Below are positions 55,581 to 64,000 of a stretch of 64,000 bases of DNA, piece after piece. The translations under genes and the position numbers were made by a program. Where the stretch lies: assembly GCF_000143085.1 (NCBI RefSeq), contig NC_014315.1, forward strand, positions 1,890,001-1,954,000. The letters run 5' to 3'. Below the pieces are notes generated by a model, which saw only the letters and a program-made list of their open reading frames with translations, had not been told where the DNA came from and made no database searches. This DNA is from Nitrosococcus watsonii C-113 (GTDB lineage: Bacteria; Pseudomonadota; Gammaproteobacteria; Nitrosococcales; Nitrosococcaceae). Position 1 is the stretch's first letter. Each line of letters starts with the position of its first letter.

Positions 55581-55714
55581 ATTTTCTCCCTCGCTTTTCA
55601 GATGAATAGCAAGCCTAGAAAGGCAATGATAAGATATTAATTGACTATATAATTTCTCAAGCTCGGAGCAAAGAGACCTATAGGCGCTACTCCCTAGCTG
55701 CGGTCTATCATAGC

Positions 55715-57073
55715 TCATGAATGCGGGTCCACATGGCTTATCACATAACGAAATTTCCCTGATCGCTCGGGTAGTATCTCGGTAACTGGTTCAACGTTCA
55801 CGCGGACTTCCTTCCCCAAGCGACCCTGAAAACCTCGTCGGATGCCATCTTCAATAGCTTGGTTATACTCACCAACAGGCACTAATAATACCCGTATTTC
55901 AACCTTACTTTCTTGAATGATCTTGAACGACTCAATCCCCGGCAGATCGCGCAAGACATAGATCAACGCGAGCCCATGCATGACCGTACCGTCCGCCGCC
56001 ACAATAAAGTCTGTCGTTCGGCCCTGGATTTCTTTAAGCACTGGCAAGGAGCGCCCGCAACTGCATGGCTGGTCGTTAAAAACCGCTACATCACCAGTGC
56101 GATAGCGAATAAAGGGAAACTCTTTAGTGGCAAGATGCGTAATCACCACCTCACCAGGCTCCCCTGCCGCAACCCATCTCCCCGCTTGATCGACCAATTC
56201 CACCACAATATCTTCTGCCGTAATATGCAAGCTGCCCGCCGGACAATGGTGAGCAATAAAACCCGCATCGCGTCCGCCATAACCATTAGCAACCCGGCAT
56301 TGAAACACGGTTTCAATATCCCTGCGCTGATCTTCATAGAGACGCTCTGCAGTCACAAAAGCCACCCGCACTCCAAGATCGTTCATGGATATATTCCGCT
56401 TCCACGCATGGCGAGCAATGTGCGCAAGGGCGCTTGGATAGCCAAACAGCATCCTCGGGCGCAGGCGCCGGATCTCGGCGACAAAATAATCGAGGTTGCG
56501 CTCGGACATTTCGAATGCTGATAGCAAATGCGTCCGCAGAAGACGATCTCGCCATGCTCGTAGACGGTTCTGAGCCCCAAGCTCTACCGGCGACCCCCAG
56601 ACCACGACCTCAGGATCACCGATGTCAACTCCCCACCAGCGGGTTGCCCGCCATTTAGCGGCTACATCGTGACTTACCCGCTCTTTACCTAAATAGAAAA
56701 TCAAAGGCTCGCCTGTAGAACCACCCGTATTAAAGCGCATAAGAGAGCTAGCATTGTCCGCTTTGAGGGTGTCCATATTTGCCCGTATTAGATCCTTAGT
56801 AAGAAATGGCAGCTTTGGCAAATCCTCGGGAGAACGAATATCGTTGGGATTGACCCCCGCTTCTGCAAATAGTTGTCGATAATAAGGCACCCGCTGGGCG
56901 GCAAGCTTAGTTAGCTTTTGCAGGCGTGCTGCCTGAAACTCCGCTAGACGATCCGCTGGCCACCACTGGGTGGTTTCAAGCTGACGCAGGATACGGACCG
57001 TCCCATGCCCCTTAAGGCGCTCATGGAACGGAAAAATAAATTTTGAAATAATATAGGTAGCGGAGGTTGCCAC
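55715..57073 (-). CDS. CapK / phenylacetate-CoA-ligase-like adenylating enzyme
   Basis: A 452-residue ANL-type enzyme of the PaaK/CapK branch. MRFNTGGSTGEPLIFYL near residue 115 is the ATP motif, GYPSALAHIARHA and NGYGGRDAGFIAHHC are substrate-domain blocks, and RYRTGDVAVF followed by GRTTDFIV are the C-terminal hinge motifs. CapK-like enzymes are common in capsule loci but their exact activity is not known. The GTG start at 57073 overlaps the upstream glycosyltransferase stop (TAGTG), which implies coupled translation. Confidence 0.88.
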   Translation of the reverse strand: MATSATYIISKFIFPFHERLKGHGTVRILRQLETTQWWPADRLAEFQAARLQKLTKLAAQRVPYYRQLFAEAGVNPNDIRSPEDLPKLPFLTKDLIRANMDTLKADNASSLMRFNTGGSTGEPLIFYLGKERVSHDVAAKWRATRWWGVDIGDPEVVVWGSPVELGAQNRLRAWRDRLLRTHLLSAFEMSERNLDYFVAEIRRLRPRMLFGYPSALAHIARHAWKRNISMNDLGVRVAFVTAERLYEDQRRDIETVFQCRVANGYGGRDAGFIAHHCPAGSLHITAEDIVVELVDQAGRWVAAGEPGEVVITHLATKEFPFIRYRTGDVAVFNDQPCSCGRSLPVLKEIQGRTTDFIVAADGTVMHGLALIYVLRDLPGIESFKIIQESKVEIRVLLVPVGEYNQAIEDGIRRGFQGRLGKEVRVNVEPVTEILPERSGKFRYVISHVDPHS

Positions 57074-58326
57074 TAATAAGATTCCTTGGACGCCGGCTTT
57101 ACCCTTGTTCCTATCTTGCTCCCATCAACAAGCGCCTCAAATTCCTGAACCAATACTTCAACTCGGTAATCCCAATGGTTCTCACAAGCATGCTTCCGTA
57201 TTACCGCCCGATCCCAAGAACGAGAAAGCGCCTCGCGCAAAGCTGCTTCTAAGGCTTTTGGATCGCCAAAGGGGACAACCGAGCCCAAACGAGCGTCGGA
57301 TACAACCTCGCGGTTTCCGCCTACATCAGTGGTAACCACCGGAAGGCCGCAAGCCATTGCCTCCAGAAATACATTGGCCCAGCCTTCGTTGCGCGTCGCT
57401 AGGACAAAAACATCCGCAGCGGACAGCGGCCACTTAAGATCCTCGGGAGACAGAGCCCCCAGAAAATGCACGGCTTCTTCCAGCCCAAGAGTCTGGACCT
57501 GATACCGCAACGACTCACTCATATCTCCTTCGGGCCCAGGCCCTCCCACAATAAGATAATACAGCCCCGGAAATTGCTCTCTAAGTGCTGGTAATACCTC
57601 GATAACTCGGTGGAAACCTTTGCGCTCAACAAGTCCACCCACAGAAATAAGAACCGGCCCCTCCGAAGATAATCCAAAACGGTGACGAGCTTCTACTCTG
57701 GGCACAGGGGTAAATTTCTCTGTATCTATCCCATTACCTACAATCCGTATTTTTTGAGAATCAACCCCTAAGCCGATCACATGACGCTTCAAAGAAGCAG
57801 CAACAGCAAATATGCGTGTCGCCCCCGCAAGTCCTTTGAGCATCAAACGACGACGAAAAGGAAATCGGGCAATGGGGACCTCGGTGCCGCGGAGAGTGAT
57901 AGTCACTGGCACCCCAAACCAGCGTCCAAGGAGTGTCGCAGCGTATCCTTCAGGATAGGCAAAATGGGCATCAATGAGACTGAAACGATGACGCAATTGC
58001 CATAAAGTGGGGACGACAGCAAACGCCAGAAACCATCCGTCAAGCCATTTAAAAAAACCTGGAATCGAGAAAAATCGAGGTCGATAAATTTCTATTCCAT
58101 CCTGAATTTCTTGCCGCGGTGCTGGCGGGCGGAAGTGGGGCCGCAAGCGGCGTAAAAAACTCTGGCCAGGAAACCACGGGGTGGGCGCAACTATGACCAG
58201 AGGTAAGTGCTTTCCTACCCGGAACATCCGCTCGCGGATAAAAAGCCCAGCACCTGGCTGTTCCTTATGAGGAAAGAGAGTGCTAATAACGAGCAATTGG
58301 GGCTGGTTTTTTTTCACTATCTCCAT
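57073..58326 (-). CDS. Glycosyltransferase family 4 protein
   Basis: About 417 residues with GT-B fold: QLLVISTLFPHKEQPGAGLF at the N-terminus, RLMLKGLAGATRIFAVAASL, VGNGIDTEKFTPVPR, LISVGGLVERKGFHRVIEV and the C-terminal EGWANVFLEAMACGLPVVTT with the catalytic/nucleotide Glu motif (E-x7-E). I start at ATG 58326 because the longer frame to 58449 would overlap the adjacent glycosyltransferase by 167 bases. It adds a sugar to a lipid-linked precursor at the inner membrane, the donor being unknown. Confidence 0.9.
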   Translation of the reverse strand: MEIVKKNQPQLLVISTLFPHKEQPGAGLFIRERMFRVGKHLPLVIVAPTPWFPGQSFLRRLRPHFRPPAPRQEIQDGIEIYRPRFFSIPGFFKWLDGWFLAFAVVPTLWQLRHRFSLIDAHFAYPEGYAATLLGRWFGVPVTITLRGTEVPIARFPFRRRLMLKGLAGATRIFAVAASLKRHVIGLGVDSQKIRIVGNGIDTEKFTPVPRVEARHRFGLSSEGPVLISVGGLVERKGFHRVIEVLPALREQFPGLYYLIVGGPGPEGDMSESLRYQVQTLGLEEAVHFLGALSPEDLKWPLSAADVFVLATRNEGWANVFLEAMACGLPVVTTDVGGNREVVSDARLGSVVPFGDPKALEAALREALSRSWDRAVIRKHACENHWDYRVEVLVQEFEALVDGSKIGTRVKPASKESY

Positions 58327-59533
58327 ACCCACCGATGACGGTATCATAGACTTGCTGGTAACCACTAACGCTCCGTTCCCAGGTACGTTCCTGCTCGACA
58401 AACCGGCGGGCTGCCTTACGTATCTCCGGCCAATCATTGCGGCGCTCAATAATGCTGAGAAGAGATCCCGCTAAAGCTTCTGGATTCCCCGATAAAAATA
58501 GAAAGCCTGTTTCGCCTTCCCGAATAAGCTCACGATGGCCACCTACATTGGACGCTGCCACCATCCGACCTCGGGCCATAGCTTCCAAAGGCTTGAGGGG
58601 AGTTACCAGTTCTGTGAGTCGCATCGGTAATCGGGGATAGACGAATATATCTACCAAATCATAATAACGTGCCACTTCTTCATGGGAAACCCGGCCTGTA
58701 AATACTACCTGGCGAGCTATCCCCAATTCTTGAGCCAGTGCTTGCAGCCTATCTGCTTCAGGGCCTCCCCCCACCAAGAGCAAACGCGCCTCAGGCGCTG
58801 CGTGCAGCAGGGTCGGCATCGCTTGAACTAAAAGGCTTAAGCCCTCGTAGGCATAGAAAGATCCTATGAAACCTAATACGGGCCCCTTCCCCAATCCCAA
58901 AGAATGGGCGAATACTGGATCGGGACGGCTTGCTCCTACTGAAAAGCGTTCAATATCAACGCCATTCGGGATAACCGTCACCTTACTCGCTGGAATGCTG
59001 CGAGCGAGAATGTCACGGCGCAGTCCTTCGCACAACACCGTGATGGCATCGACGCGCCGAAATACGTATGTCTCTAGCCCGCGACTCAAGCGGTAACGAA
59101 CTCCTCCCTGGGTGCTTGTTCCATGATCCACCGCTGCGTCCTCCCAAAAGGCTCGGCACTCATAGACCACGGGTAAGTTAGCATGTCGCCCGGCGCGCAG
59201 CGCAGCCAGGCCATTTAGAGCGGGAGAGTGGGCATGCACGATATCGGGCCGCTCACGCTGAATTACTTCCATAAGCCGGCGTTCAAGACTGCGAACTACG
59301 GCTAATTGGCTGAATGCTGAGAGCTGTCCAGCAAGTTCCCCCCCAGGTAAGGTTCTATGAAAACAGAATTCTTCTAGGATCTCTTCCTTAGCAGGGGCTT
59401 TGCCATGCTTGGCGCCGGTCACTTGGGCAGTCTCCCAGCCGAAGGTCCGTTGCTGCTTGAGAATAGCCCAAGTGCGAAAAGTATAGCCGCTCTGGAGAGG
59501 CAATGAGTGATCAAGTACATGAAGAATTTTCAC
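58283..59533 (-). CDS. Glycosyltransferase, exosortase A system-associated (GT4, Daro_2409-type)
   Basis: About 416 residues. The N-terminus KILHVLDHSLPLQSGYTFRT is the signature of the exosortase A-associated subfamily. Other blocks: DIVHAHSPALNGLAALRAGR, VTVIPNGVDIERFSVG, VLGFIGSFYAYEGLSLL and MRLTELVTPLKPLEAMARGR with the E-x7-E-like pattern. GTG 59533 is chosen because it overlaps the upstream stop by four bases (GTGA), though ATG 59560 is in frame. It overlaps the next gene by 44 bases. Cytoplasmic, inner-membrane-associated. Confidence 0.92.
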   Translation of the reverse strand: MKILHVLDHSLPLQSGYTFRTWAILKQQRTFGWETAQVTGAKHGKAPAKEEILEEFCFHRTLPGGELAGQLSAFSQLAVVRSLERRLMEVIQRERPDIVHAHSPALNGLAALRAGRHANLPVVYECRAFWEDAAVDHGTSTQGGVRYRLSRGLETYVFRRVDAITVLCEGLRRDILARSIPASKVTVIPNGVDIERFSVGASRPDPVFAHSLGLGKGPVLGFIGSFYAYEGLSLLVQAMPTLLHAAPEARLLLVGGGPEADRLQALAQELGIARQVVFTGRVSHEEVARYYDLVDIFVYPRLPMRLTELVTPLKPLEAMARGRMVAASNVGGHRELIREGETGFLFLSGNPEALAGSLLSIIERRNDWPEIRKAARRFVEQERTWERSVSGYQQVYDTVIGGYGDSEKKPAPIARY

Positions 59534-62193
59534 TCTGCGTACACTCCGCTTTCTATCCAATCAGCCAATATTTTTAGCTCTGCCTCATTCAAGGTCCAAG
59601 GATGATCAGGACCAAAATTGATATCATTGGGGCGATCTTCATCGGTGCGGCCATCTAGCCGTTGGCCGGCAGCTTTCCAATACAATAAGCTCTCCCGAGC
59701 AAAAAGCATATGGACGTACTTGCTGAGCCAGGGGCGATCCATCCGGCCTGGCGGCGAGGCGCCCCTGATATCTACCGGCGGGGGTTCAGGCAAATGCTGG
59801 GTGTTAATGTTGTTGGCGAGCTGCCAATAGGTACTCCCTTTACCCGTACCTGGCCGATCCAGGGTCAACCCGTCAGGGGCCTCATCTCCACTATGACAGG
59901 AAGCGCAGTTTTTCTGGAGCAAGGGGAAGACATCCTGCGCCCACTTCCATTCAGGCACAGAAGACTGTTCTAAAATTACCGGTGAGTTTTGGGCCGCGAG
60001 GCTTTCTTCGAACTTCGGAGTCTGATTGGTGCTATGAAGGTGGCAGCCACCACAGGTATGGAGTTCTCCTGGCCGTAGGGATTGCACCACCTGATCCCGG
60101 GCAATGGCGCGGCCCTCGCTATCCACGCCCGCCATTAAATAGGGCATATCACAGGGGAGCGAAGCAAGGAAAGAACCGTCTTCTTGCAGTGGCACATCCC
60201 CTAAAACCCGGGTCCGGATGCCCTGGGAACCGTTGAAATCCGACTCATGTCTCCTACGCTTGAAAGGAATTACCTCCCAAAAACGTATTTTTACCATTTC
60301 CGACAAATCTATCCCATGGGTAGAACAACCCTGAAGGGCGCAGGGGGTCCGATCTGGAAACTCCCCTTCACCACCATAGTTTCTTACCTCCGCTTCCATA
60401 GACGCTCCCCCTAGCAGGCATTGTCCAGAATCTGTTGTTTTAAGGGGAGGGGTTGCCACCTGGCGCGAGCGCACTAGCCGCGGCATGAATTCATGCCAAT
60501 CGGGACTATCCACCACCACTAATGTATCCGTTTCAGTGGCGGGATTTGCCGGAATTCGTGTAGTGCGGTAAATACCCGTATTGCAGCCTAGCTCTGGCTT
60601 TTGGGTTTCGTCCTTCTTAAAGTAAAGATAACCGCTCCGATGACAGCGCCCCTCCATCCAAGTAAACAGCAAATTACCATCTGGCAATCCTTCTGGATCT
60701 CGAGCCCTGCCCTTTTTATCCGCTGGCATGTCGGTGCTCCCGCCAGCAATTGCTAAATATAAACCCCGAGGTTCAAAGGTTGCCTTTTGGGAGGGCGCAT
60801 ACGCTGGAGATTCTCCCTCCACATTTCCCGGCTCCACGGGCCAACACAGAATAGTGCCCCCGCCCAGATTATTGCCCCGATAATAGTTAGCGGTACACAT
60901 ATCACCGTTTGCCCGTTCGCCAAGAAAGTGAAGCGCCTTAAGCGTATGAAGACCATGCTCGATAGACGCTTGCCTGGTATGGGCACCCAATTCCGCTTCT
61001 AAATTACCGCCTCGCTGATCAACCGACATTACCCACCAGAAATTGTCCTTGGTGCCAAATAAAACCTGCAATCCGCCCCGGCTACGATAAGGCAGCATAT
61101 CCACTATCTGCCAGGAACTATACATAACTCGACCCGTCTTACTATGGAGCCAAGGATGCATGGCGTTATCCCGCTCATGGGGCCCCACCCGAACCGCCTC
61201 GCTCCCATCCGCCTTCGCAATCCAAAGCTGAAGCGCAGGATGAAACCCAGCCGAACCAAGTACACTTGGCCAGTCTCCAGCTCGAGTTGAGGCAAACATA
61301 ATACGGCCATCCGGAAGCCATATAGGTGCCGTGTCCCAGGTTCCAGACGTATGGGGCCAAGCAGTTAGCTTGCCAGTTATGAGATCAAGCGTGACGATCT
61401 GCGCTTCGGCCCCTTCCATAGCCAGGGACTTGTTTGGCAGCTTCATGGGAAATGTGTTGGGCTGCTGATTATATAATCGGGCAGCACGATAAATGGTAAA
61501 GGCTATTCGAGTGCCATCCAGGCTAACGGAAACATCCATGGGAACACATGGACGGGGCTCAGGAGAAACACAATCATAGAGTATCTCCTCATTTCCATCG
61601 GCTTTCCGGTACACCAGTTGACCGGGAGCTGAAAACCCCCAAAATCTGGCAGTCACATCAGATAATCTATCATAATTATCAAGATTCCTAAGAATTTTCC
61701 CATTGGCTTCAATAGTGGATGTGGTGCGCGGGATGCGCGTATAGACAATCCCTTCATCCATGTTCCACACATCCTCGGGCTTAGGCTGAGGAATTCCATC
61801 CTTGGGGGAATCACCGGCTACGCCCTCCCACTTTTGATATCGCTCTCCGCTATCGCTGGCGTTTCCAGTTTCTGGTAGCCTGCGGACAGTTCTACTCCCT
61901 TGATCTTCTAGTTCAGGCCGTAGCTGCTCATCCCTGACTAGCTCACCACCATCACTAGCGTTTCCAGTTCCCGGCAATCTTCGCAAAGTTCCGCTCCCTT
62001 GGGCGCCGAAAAGCCGCTGGCGGGCCTCTGGAAGCCATTCGCCACTGCCTTCAAGAGAAATACTGCTGCTTGCAGCAACCCTGAGAGGAGAAATTTCCTG
62101 GCTATCCATATCCCCACTGGCAGCAATGGGGTCAGCTCCTTGCAACATCCCAAGCAAAACACAAACCATAATCCGATAATTAAATATCAACAT
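59530..62193 (-). CDS. HzsA-related (hydrazine synthase alpha-like) dihaem protein, secreted
   Basis: About 887 residues with a signal peptide (MVCVLLGMLQGADPIAAS). The middle is beta-propeller-like (SGTWDTAPIWLPDGRIMFAS, DVSVSLDGTRIAFTIY). Two c-type haem sites, CGGCH near residue 714 and CASCH near 763, with a Cys/His-rich segment before them, match the architecture of hydrazine synthase subunit A homologues. Real anammox function is not implied: HzsB/C are not here and many HzsA-related proteins occur outside anammox bacteria. It would be periplasmic or extracellular, perhaps binding or oxidising something on the polysaccharide. An upstream Met (62286) is in frame. Coupled to the next gene by GTGA overlap. 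Confidence 0.82.
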   Translation of the reverse strand: MLIFNYRIMVCVLLGMLQGADPIAASGDMDSQEISPLRVAASSSISLEGSGEWLPEARQRLFGAQGSGTLRRLPGTGNASDGGELVRDEQLRPELEDQGSRTVRRLPETGNASDSGERYQKWEGVAGDSPKDGIPQPKPEDVWNMDEGIVYTRIPRTTSTIEANGKILRNLDNYDRLSDVTARFWGFSAPGQLVYRKADGNEEILYDCVSPEPRPCVPMDVSVSLDGTRIAFTIYRAARLYNQQPNTFPMKLPNKSLAMEGAEAQIVTLDLITGKLTAWPHTSGTWDTAPIWLPDGRIMFASTRAGDWPSVLGSAGFHPALQLWIAKADGSEAVRVGPHERDNAMHPWLHSKTGRVMYSSWQIVDMLPYRSRGGLQVLFGTKDNFWWVMSVDQRGGNLEAELGAHTRQASIEHGLHTLKALHFLGERANGDMCTANYYRGNNLGGGTILCWPVEPGNVEGESPAYAPSQKATFEPRGLYLAIAGGSTDMPADKKGRARDPEGLPDGNLLFTWMEGRCHRSGYLYFKKDETQKPELGCNTGIYRTTRIPANPATETDTLVVVDSPDWHEFMPRLVRSRQVATPPLKTTDSGQCLLGGASMEAEVRNYGGEGEFPDRTPCALQGCSTHGIDLSEMVKIRFWEVIPFKRRRHESDFNGSQGIRTRVLGDVPLQEDGSFLASLPCDMPYLMAGVDSEGRAIARDQVVQSLRPGELHTCGGCHLHSTNQTPKFEESLAAQNSPVILEQSSVPEWKWAQDVFPLLQKNCASCHSGDEAPDGLTLDRPGTGKGSTYWQLANNINTQHLPEPPPVDIRGASPPGRMDRPWLSKYVHMLFARESLLYWKAAGQRLDGRTDEDRPNDINFGPDHPWTLNEAELKILADWIESGVYAE

Positions 62194-62304
62194 AACCAAA
62201 ACTCTCAAAGAACTTGGGTTAAGCAATTTCTGTGAAAATTTCGCTGCAATCGCTGATTTCCAAGCCGAGACGCTGCTAACTGACAAAGGCTTCCGATAAT
62301 AGAA

Positions 62305-63999
62305 TTATCCCTCACTAGACTGACGCAAAAATGCCTCAAACATTAGAAGAGACCAAATAGGCGCGCTGTAATCACGTAATCCTGCCAAGTGCTGATCGAC
62401 GAGACGCCGCAAGGTCTGCATTTCGAAAAGCCCGGTTTCCGCCAGTATTTGTCCGGTCACCGCAGTGCGTACTCGTTCCCGAAGCGGGCCTCGAAACCAG
62501 GTGGCCAGCGGTACCGCAAAACCCATTTTCCGCCGATATAAAATTTCCTCGGAGAGATAGGGGCGCAAGGCCCGCTTAAAGATGTACTTTCCCTCACCAT
62601 CTCGGTACTTGAAGTGGGGAGGTAAACCGCTAGCCCACTCGACAAACGGATGATCCAGCAACGGTACCCGTACTTCAAGACTATGGGCCATACTAGCACG
62701 ATCCACTTTAGTAAGAATATCGCCAGGCAAATAAGTTTTTAGATCTAAATATTGGACCTGAAGCAGCGGATGATCGGGTGCCTGCCGGGCATGGTTCCGC
62801 AATACCTGCGATGCCTCATAACCCTGCAGCTCTTGGTGCATTCCTTGGCTAAAAAGACGATAGCGTAATTCATTCGAAATCACTGTCACGCTGTGAAAGT
62901 AACCTTCAAGAGCATCACGGGCCAATGCCTGGAAGGTTGTCTTAGCACGAAAGATGCGTGGTGCCCAATCAAGCTTAGGATAGCAGCGTCCCAAGGTCCC
63001 AAAAAGAGGCTGCCGCAGGCTCAGCGGCAAGATTCCCCGTATTCGCTGCTCATGCAAGTGCCAGCGGTAACGGCGGTAACCCGCAAAGAGCTCATCGCCT
63101 CCATCCCCGGAGAGAGCCACCTTTACCCGTTGGCGTGCCAGTTCGCACACTCTATAGGTAGGCATGGCGGACGAGTCAGCGTAGGGCTCGTCATAAACCC
63201 CCGCCAGTCGGTCAATTAGCCCGAAATCATCCGAATCGACTTGAGCAGAATGATGATTAGTGCCATAACGATGAGCGACCTGCTCGGCGTAGCGGGCTTC
63301 ATCAAATGCTGGATCAGAAAAACCAATCGAGCAGGTGCGTACTGGATCATTGGACAATTGGGCCATTGCCGCCACCACGGCGCTGGAGTCTACACCACCG
63401 GAAAGGAACGCCCCAAGGGGAACGTCCGCAACCAATCTAATATTGACCGCTTCTCGGAATTTTTCAATAAGGGTTTCTTCTATGGCTGGCTCAGAACCTA
63501 ACGCTTGTGGCTCTAAGGTAGCATCCCAGTACTGCCGCGGTTCCAATTTTGTCACGCCACGGCGGAGCGTAAGTGTATAACCCGGTGCAAGCTTATTAGC
63601 ATGGCGGAAAATAGTGCGGGGATCAGGAATATAGCCGAAAGCAAAATAATCTTCTACCGCCAGAGGATCGAGCTGGCGCGGCAAATGAGGATGGGCAATA
63701 AGCGCCTTGAGTTCAGAGCCAAAAATGAGCTGCCCCTTGGGCAGCAGTGCATAATACAGCGGTTTGATGCCTAATCTATCGCGGGCTAGGAAAAGCGTTG
63801 CCTGCTTACGATCCCAAATAGCAAAGGCAAACATACCCCGAAAATGATGCACGCACTTCTCGCCCCATTCCTCCCAGGCATGGACAATGACTTCCGTATC
63901 GCACCGGGTACGGAAAACATGACCACGGCGGCTAAGCTCAACCATAAGCTCCTTAAAATTATAAATCTCACCGTTATAGGTGACCCAAACCGTATCATT
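62305..63999 (-). CDS. Exosortase A-type asparagine synthetase (amidotransferase 1), N-terminus beyond window
   Basis: The frame enters from the right edge (VTYNGEIYNFKELM) and runs without a stop to 62305, so the first ~75 residues are missing and Cys2 cannot be checked. The remaining part is a class-II amidotransferase (RDRLGIKPLYYAL, FGSELKALIAHP) plus asparagine synthetase domain (FLSGGVDSSAVVAAM, LSGDGGDELFAGYRRY, GDILTKVDRASMAHSLEVRVPLLD, KMGFAVPLATWF). It strongly resembles the XrtA/PEP-CTERM-system amidotransferase. It heads the minus-strand run to the left of it. Confidence 0.9.
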   Translation of the reverse strand, partial: NDTVWVTYNGEIYNFKELMVELSRRGHVFRTRCDTEVIVHAWEEWGEKCVHHFRGMFAFAIWDRKQATLFLARDRLGIKPLYYALLPKGQLIFGSELKALIAHPHLPRQLDPLAVEDYFAFGYIPDPRTIFRHANKLAPGYTLTLRRGVTKLEPRQYWDATLEPQALGSEPAIEETLIEKFREAVNIRLVADVPLGAFLSGGVDSSAVVAAMAQLSNDPVRTCSIGFSDPAFDEARYAEQVAHRYGTNHHSAQVDSDDFGLIDRLAGVYDEPYADSSAMPTYRVCELARQRVKVALSGDGGDELFAGYRRYRWHLHEQRIRGILPLSLRQPLFGTLGRCYPKLDWAPRIFRAKTTFQALARDALEGYFHSVTVISNELRYRLFSQGMHQELQGYEASQVLRNHARQAPDHPLLQVQYLDLKTYLPGDILTKVDRASMAHSLEVRVPLLDHPFVEWASGLPPHFKYRDGEGKYIFKRALRPYLSEEILYRRKMGFAVPLATWFRGPLRERVRTAVTGQILAETGLFEMQTLRRLVDQHLAGLRDYSAPIWSLLMFEAFLRQSSEG

Positions 64000-64000
64000 T

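Noticed and set aside
59530-62193. Anammox hydrazine synthase
   Set aside because: Only an HzsA-like protein is present, without HzsB/C or hydrazine dehydrogenase, and it sits in a polysaccharide operon.

Overview
The window looks like chromosome from a gammaproteobacterium. Its left third carries the conserved neighbourhood yfhL-like ferredoxin / coaD / rsmD / two M16 peptidases / ftsY / rpoH. The style of the genes (exosortase-A type polysaccharide locus, a hydrazine-synthase-alpha-like dihaem protein, many decayed insertion sequences) resembles Chromatiales such as Nitrosococcus. That genus assignment is an inference from recall, not something proved by the sequence.

Layout. 1-2.1 kb: the 5' part of a BtuB-like TonB receptor gene under a cobalamin riboswitch. 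2.3-5.6 kb: an outer-membrane-type protein, a Rossmann protein, a histidine phosphatase and a ferredoxin. 5.6-11.6 kb: housekeeping genes; rpoH lies behind a perfect CIRCE operator and no ftsEX separates it from ftsY. 11.6-17 kb: a trypsin-like protease, a VanZ-like membrane protein and a 1000-residue secreted multidomain protein. 17.1-31.9 kb: an accessory amide-ligase island. It has a PLP-fold protein, a sugar-transfer-type ATP-grasp enzyme, four mutually related asparagine-synthetase-like proteins (20.5, 23.2, 26.5 and 30.3 kb), a fifth more distant one (28.5 kb) and a Wzx-type flippase. 31.9-35.3 kb: a decay zone with an IS1-family element that kept its inverted repeats and an 8-bp target duplication, a sulfotransferase-like remnant and an IS5-type remnant. 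35.4-44.7 kb: the exosortase-A (XrtA/PEP-CTERM) associated polysaccharide set: sulfotransferase, O-antigen-ligase-like protein, acyl-CoA ligase, PLP decarboxylase, glycosyltransferase, two alpha/beta hydrolases, acyl carrier protein and GNAT protein. 44.7-45.5 kb: a scar made of fragments of a deacetylase-like gene and a GMC oxidoreductase. 45.5-64 kb: an asparagine synthetase, a TPR protein, then a tightly packed minus-strand run (amidotransferase, HzsA-like protein, two glycosyltransferases, CapK-like ligase, kelch-like protein, heparinase-like protein, methyltransferase-kinase fusion, polysaccharide deacetylase).

How the genes may work together. From about 17 kb to the right edge the gene content is that of synthesis, modification, export and trimming of an extracellular polysaccharide: glycosyltransferases, flippase, ligase/polymerase, sulfotransferase, deacetylase, lyase-like enzyme, and amide-forming enzymes. 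The most unusual part is the amide-ligase island. Seven proteins of asparagine-synthetase fold occur in 44 kb. Five lack the N-terminal catalytic cysteine, so they probably do not use glutamine as nitrogen donor and may join a carboxylate to an amine held on another carrier or sugar. One of the four paralogues is in a three-gene operon with the ATP-grasp and the PLP enzyme. This is my best candidate for an undescribed system; its product is unknown. The exosortase and any PEP-CTERM substrate are not in the window and are probably beyond the right edge.
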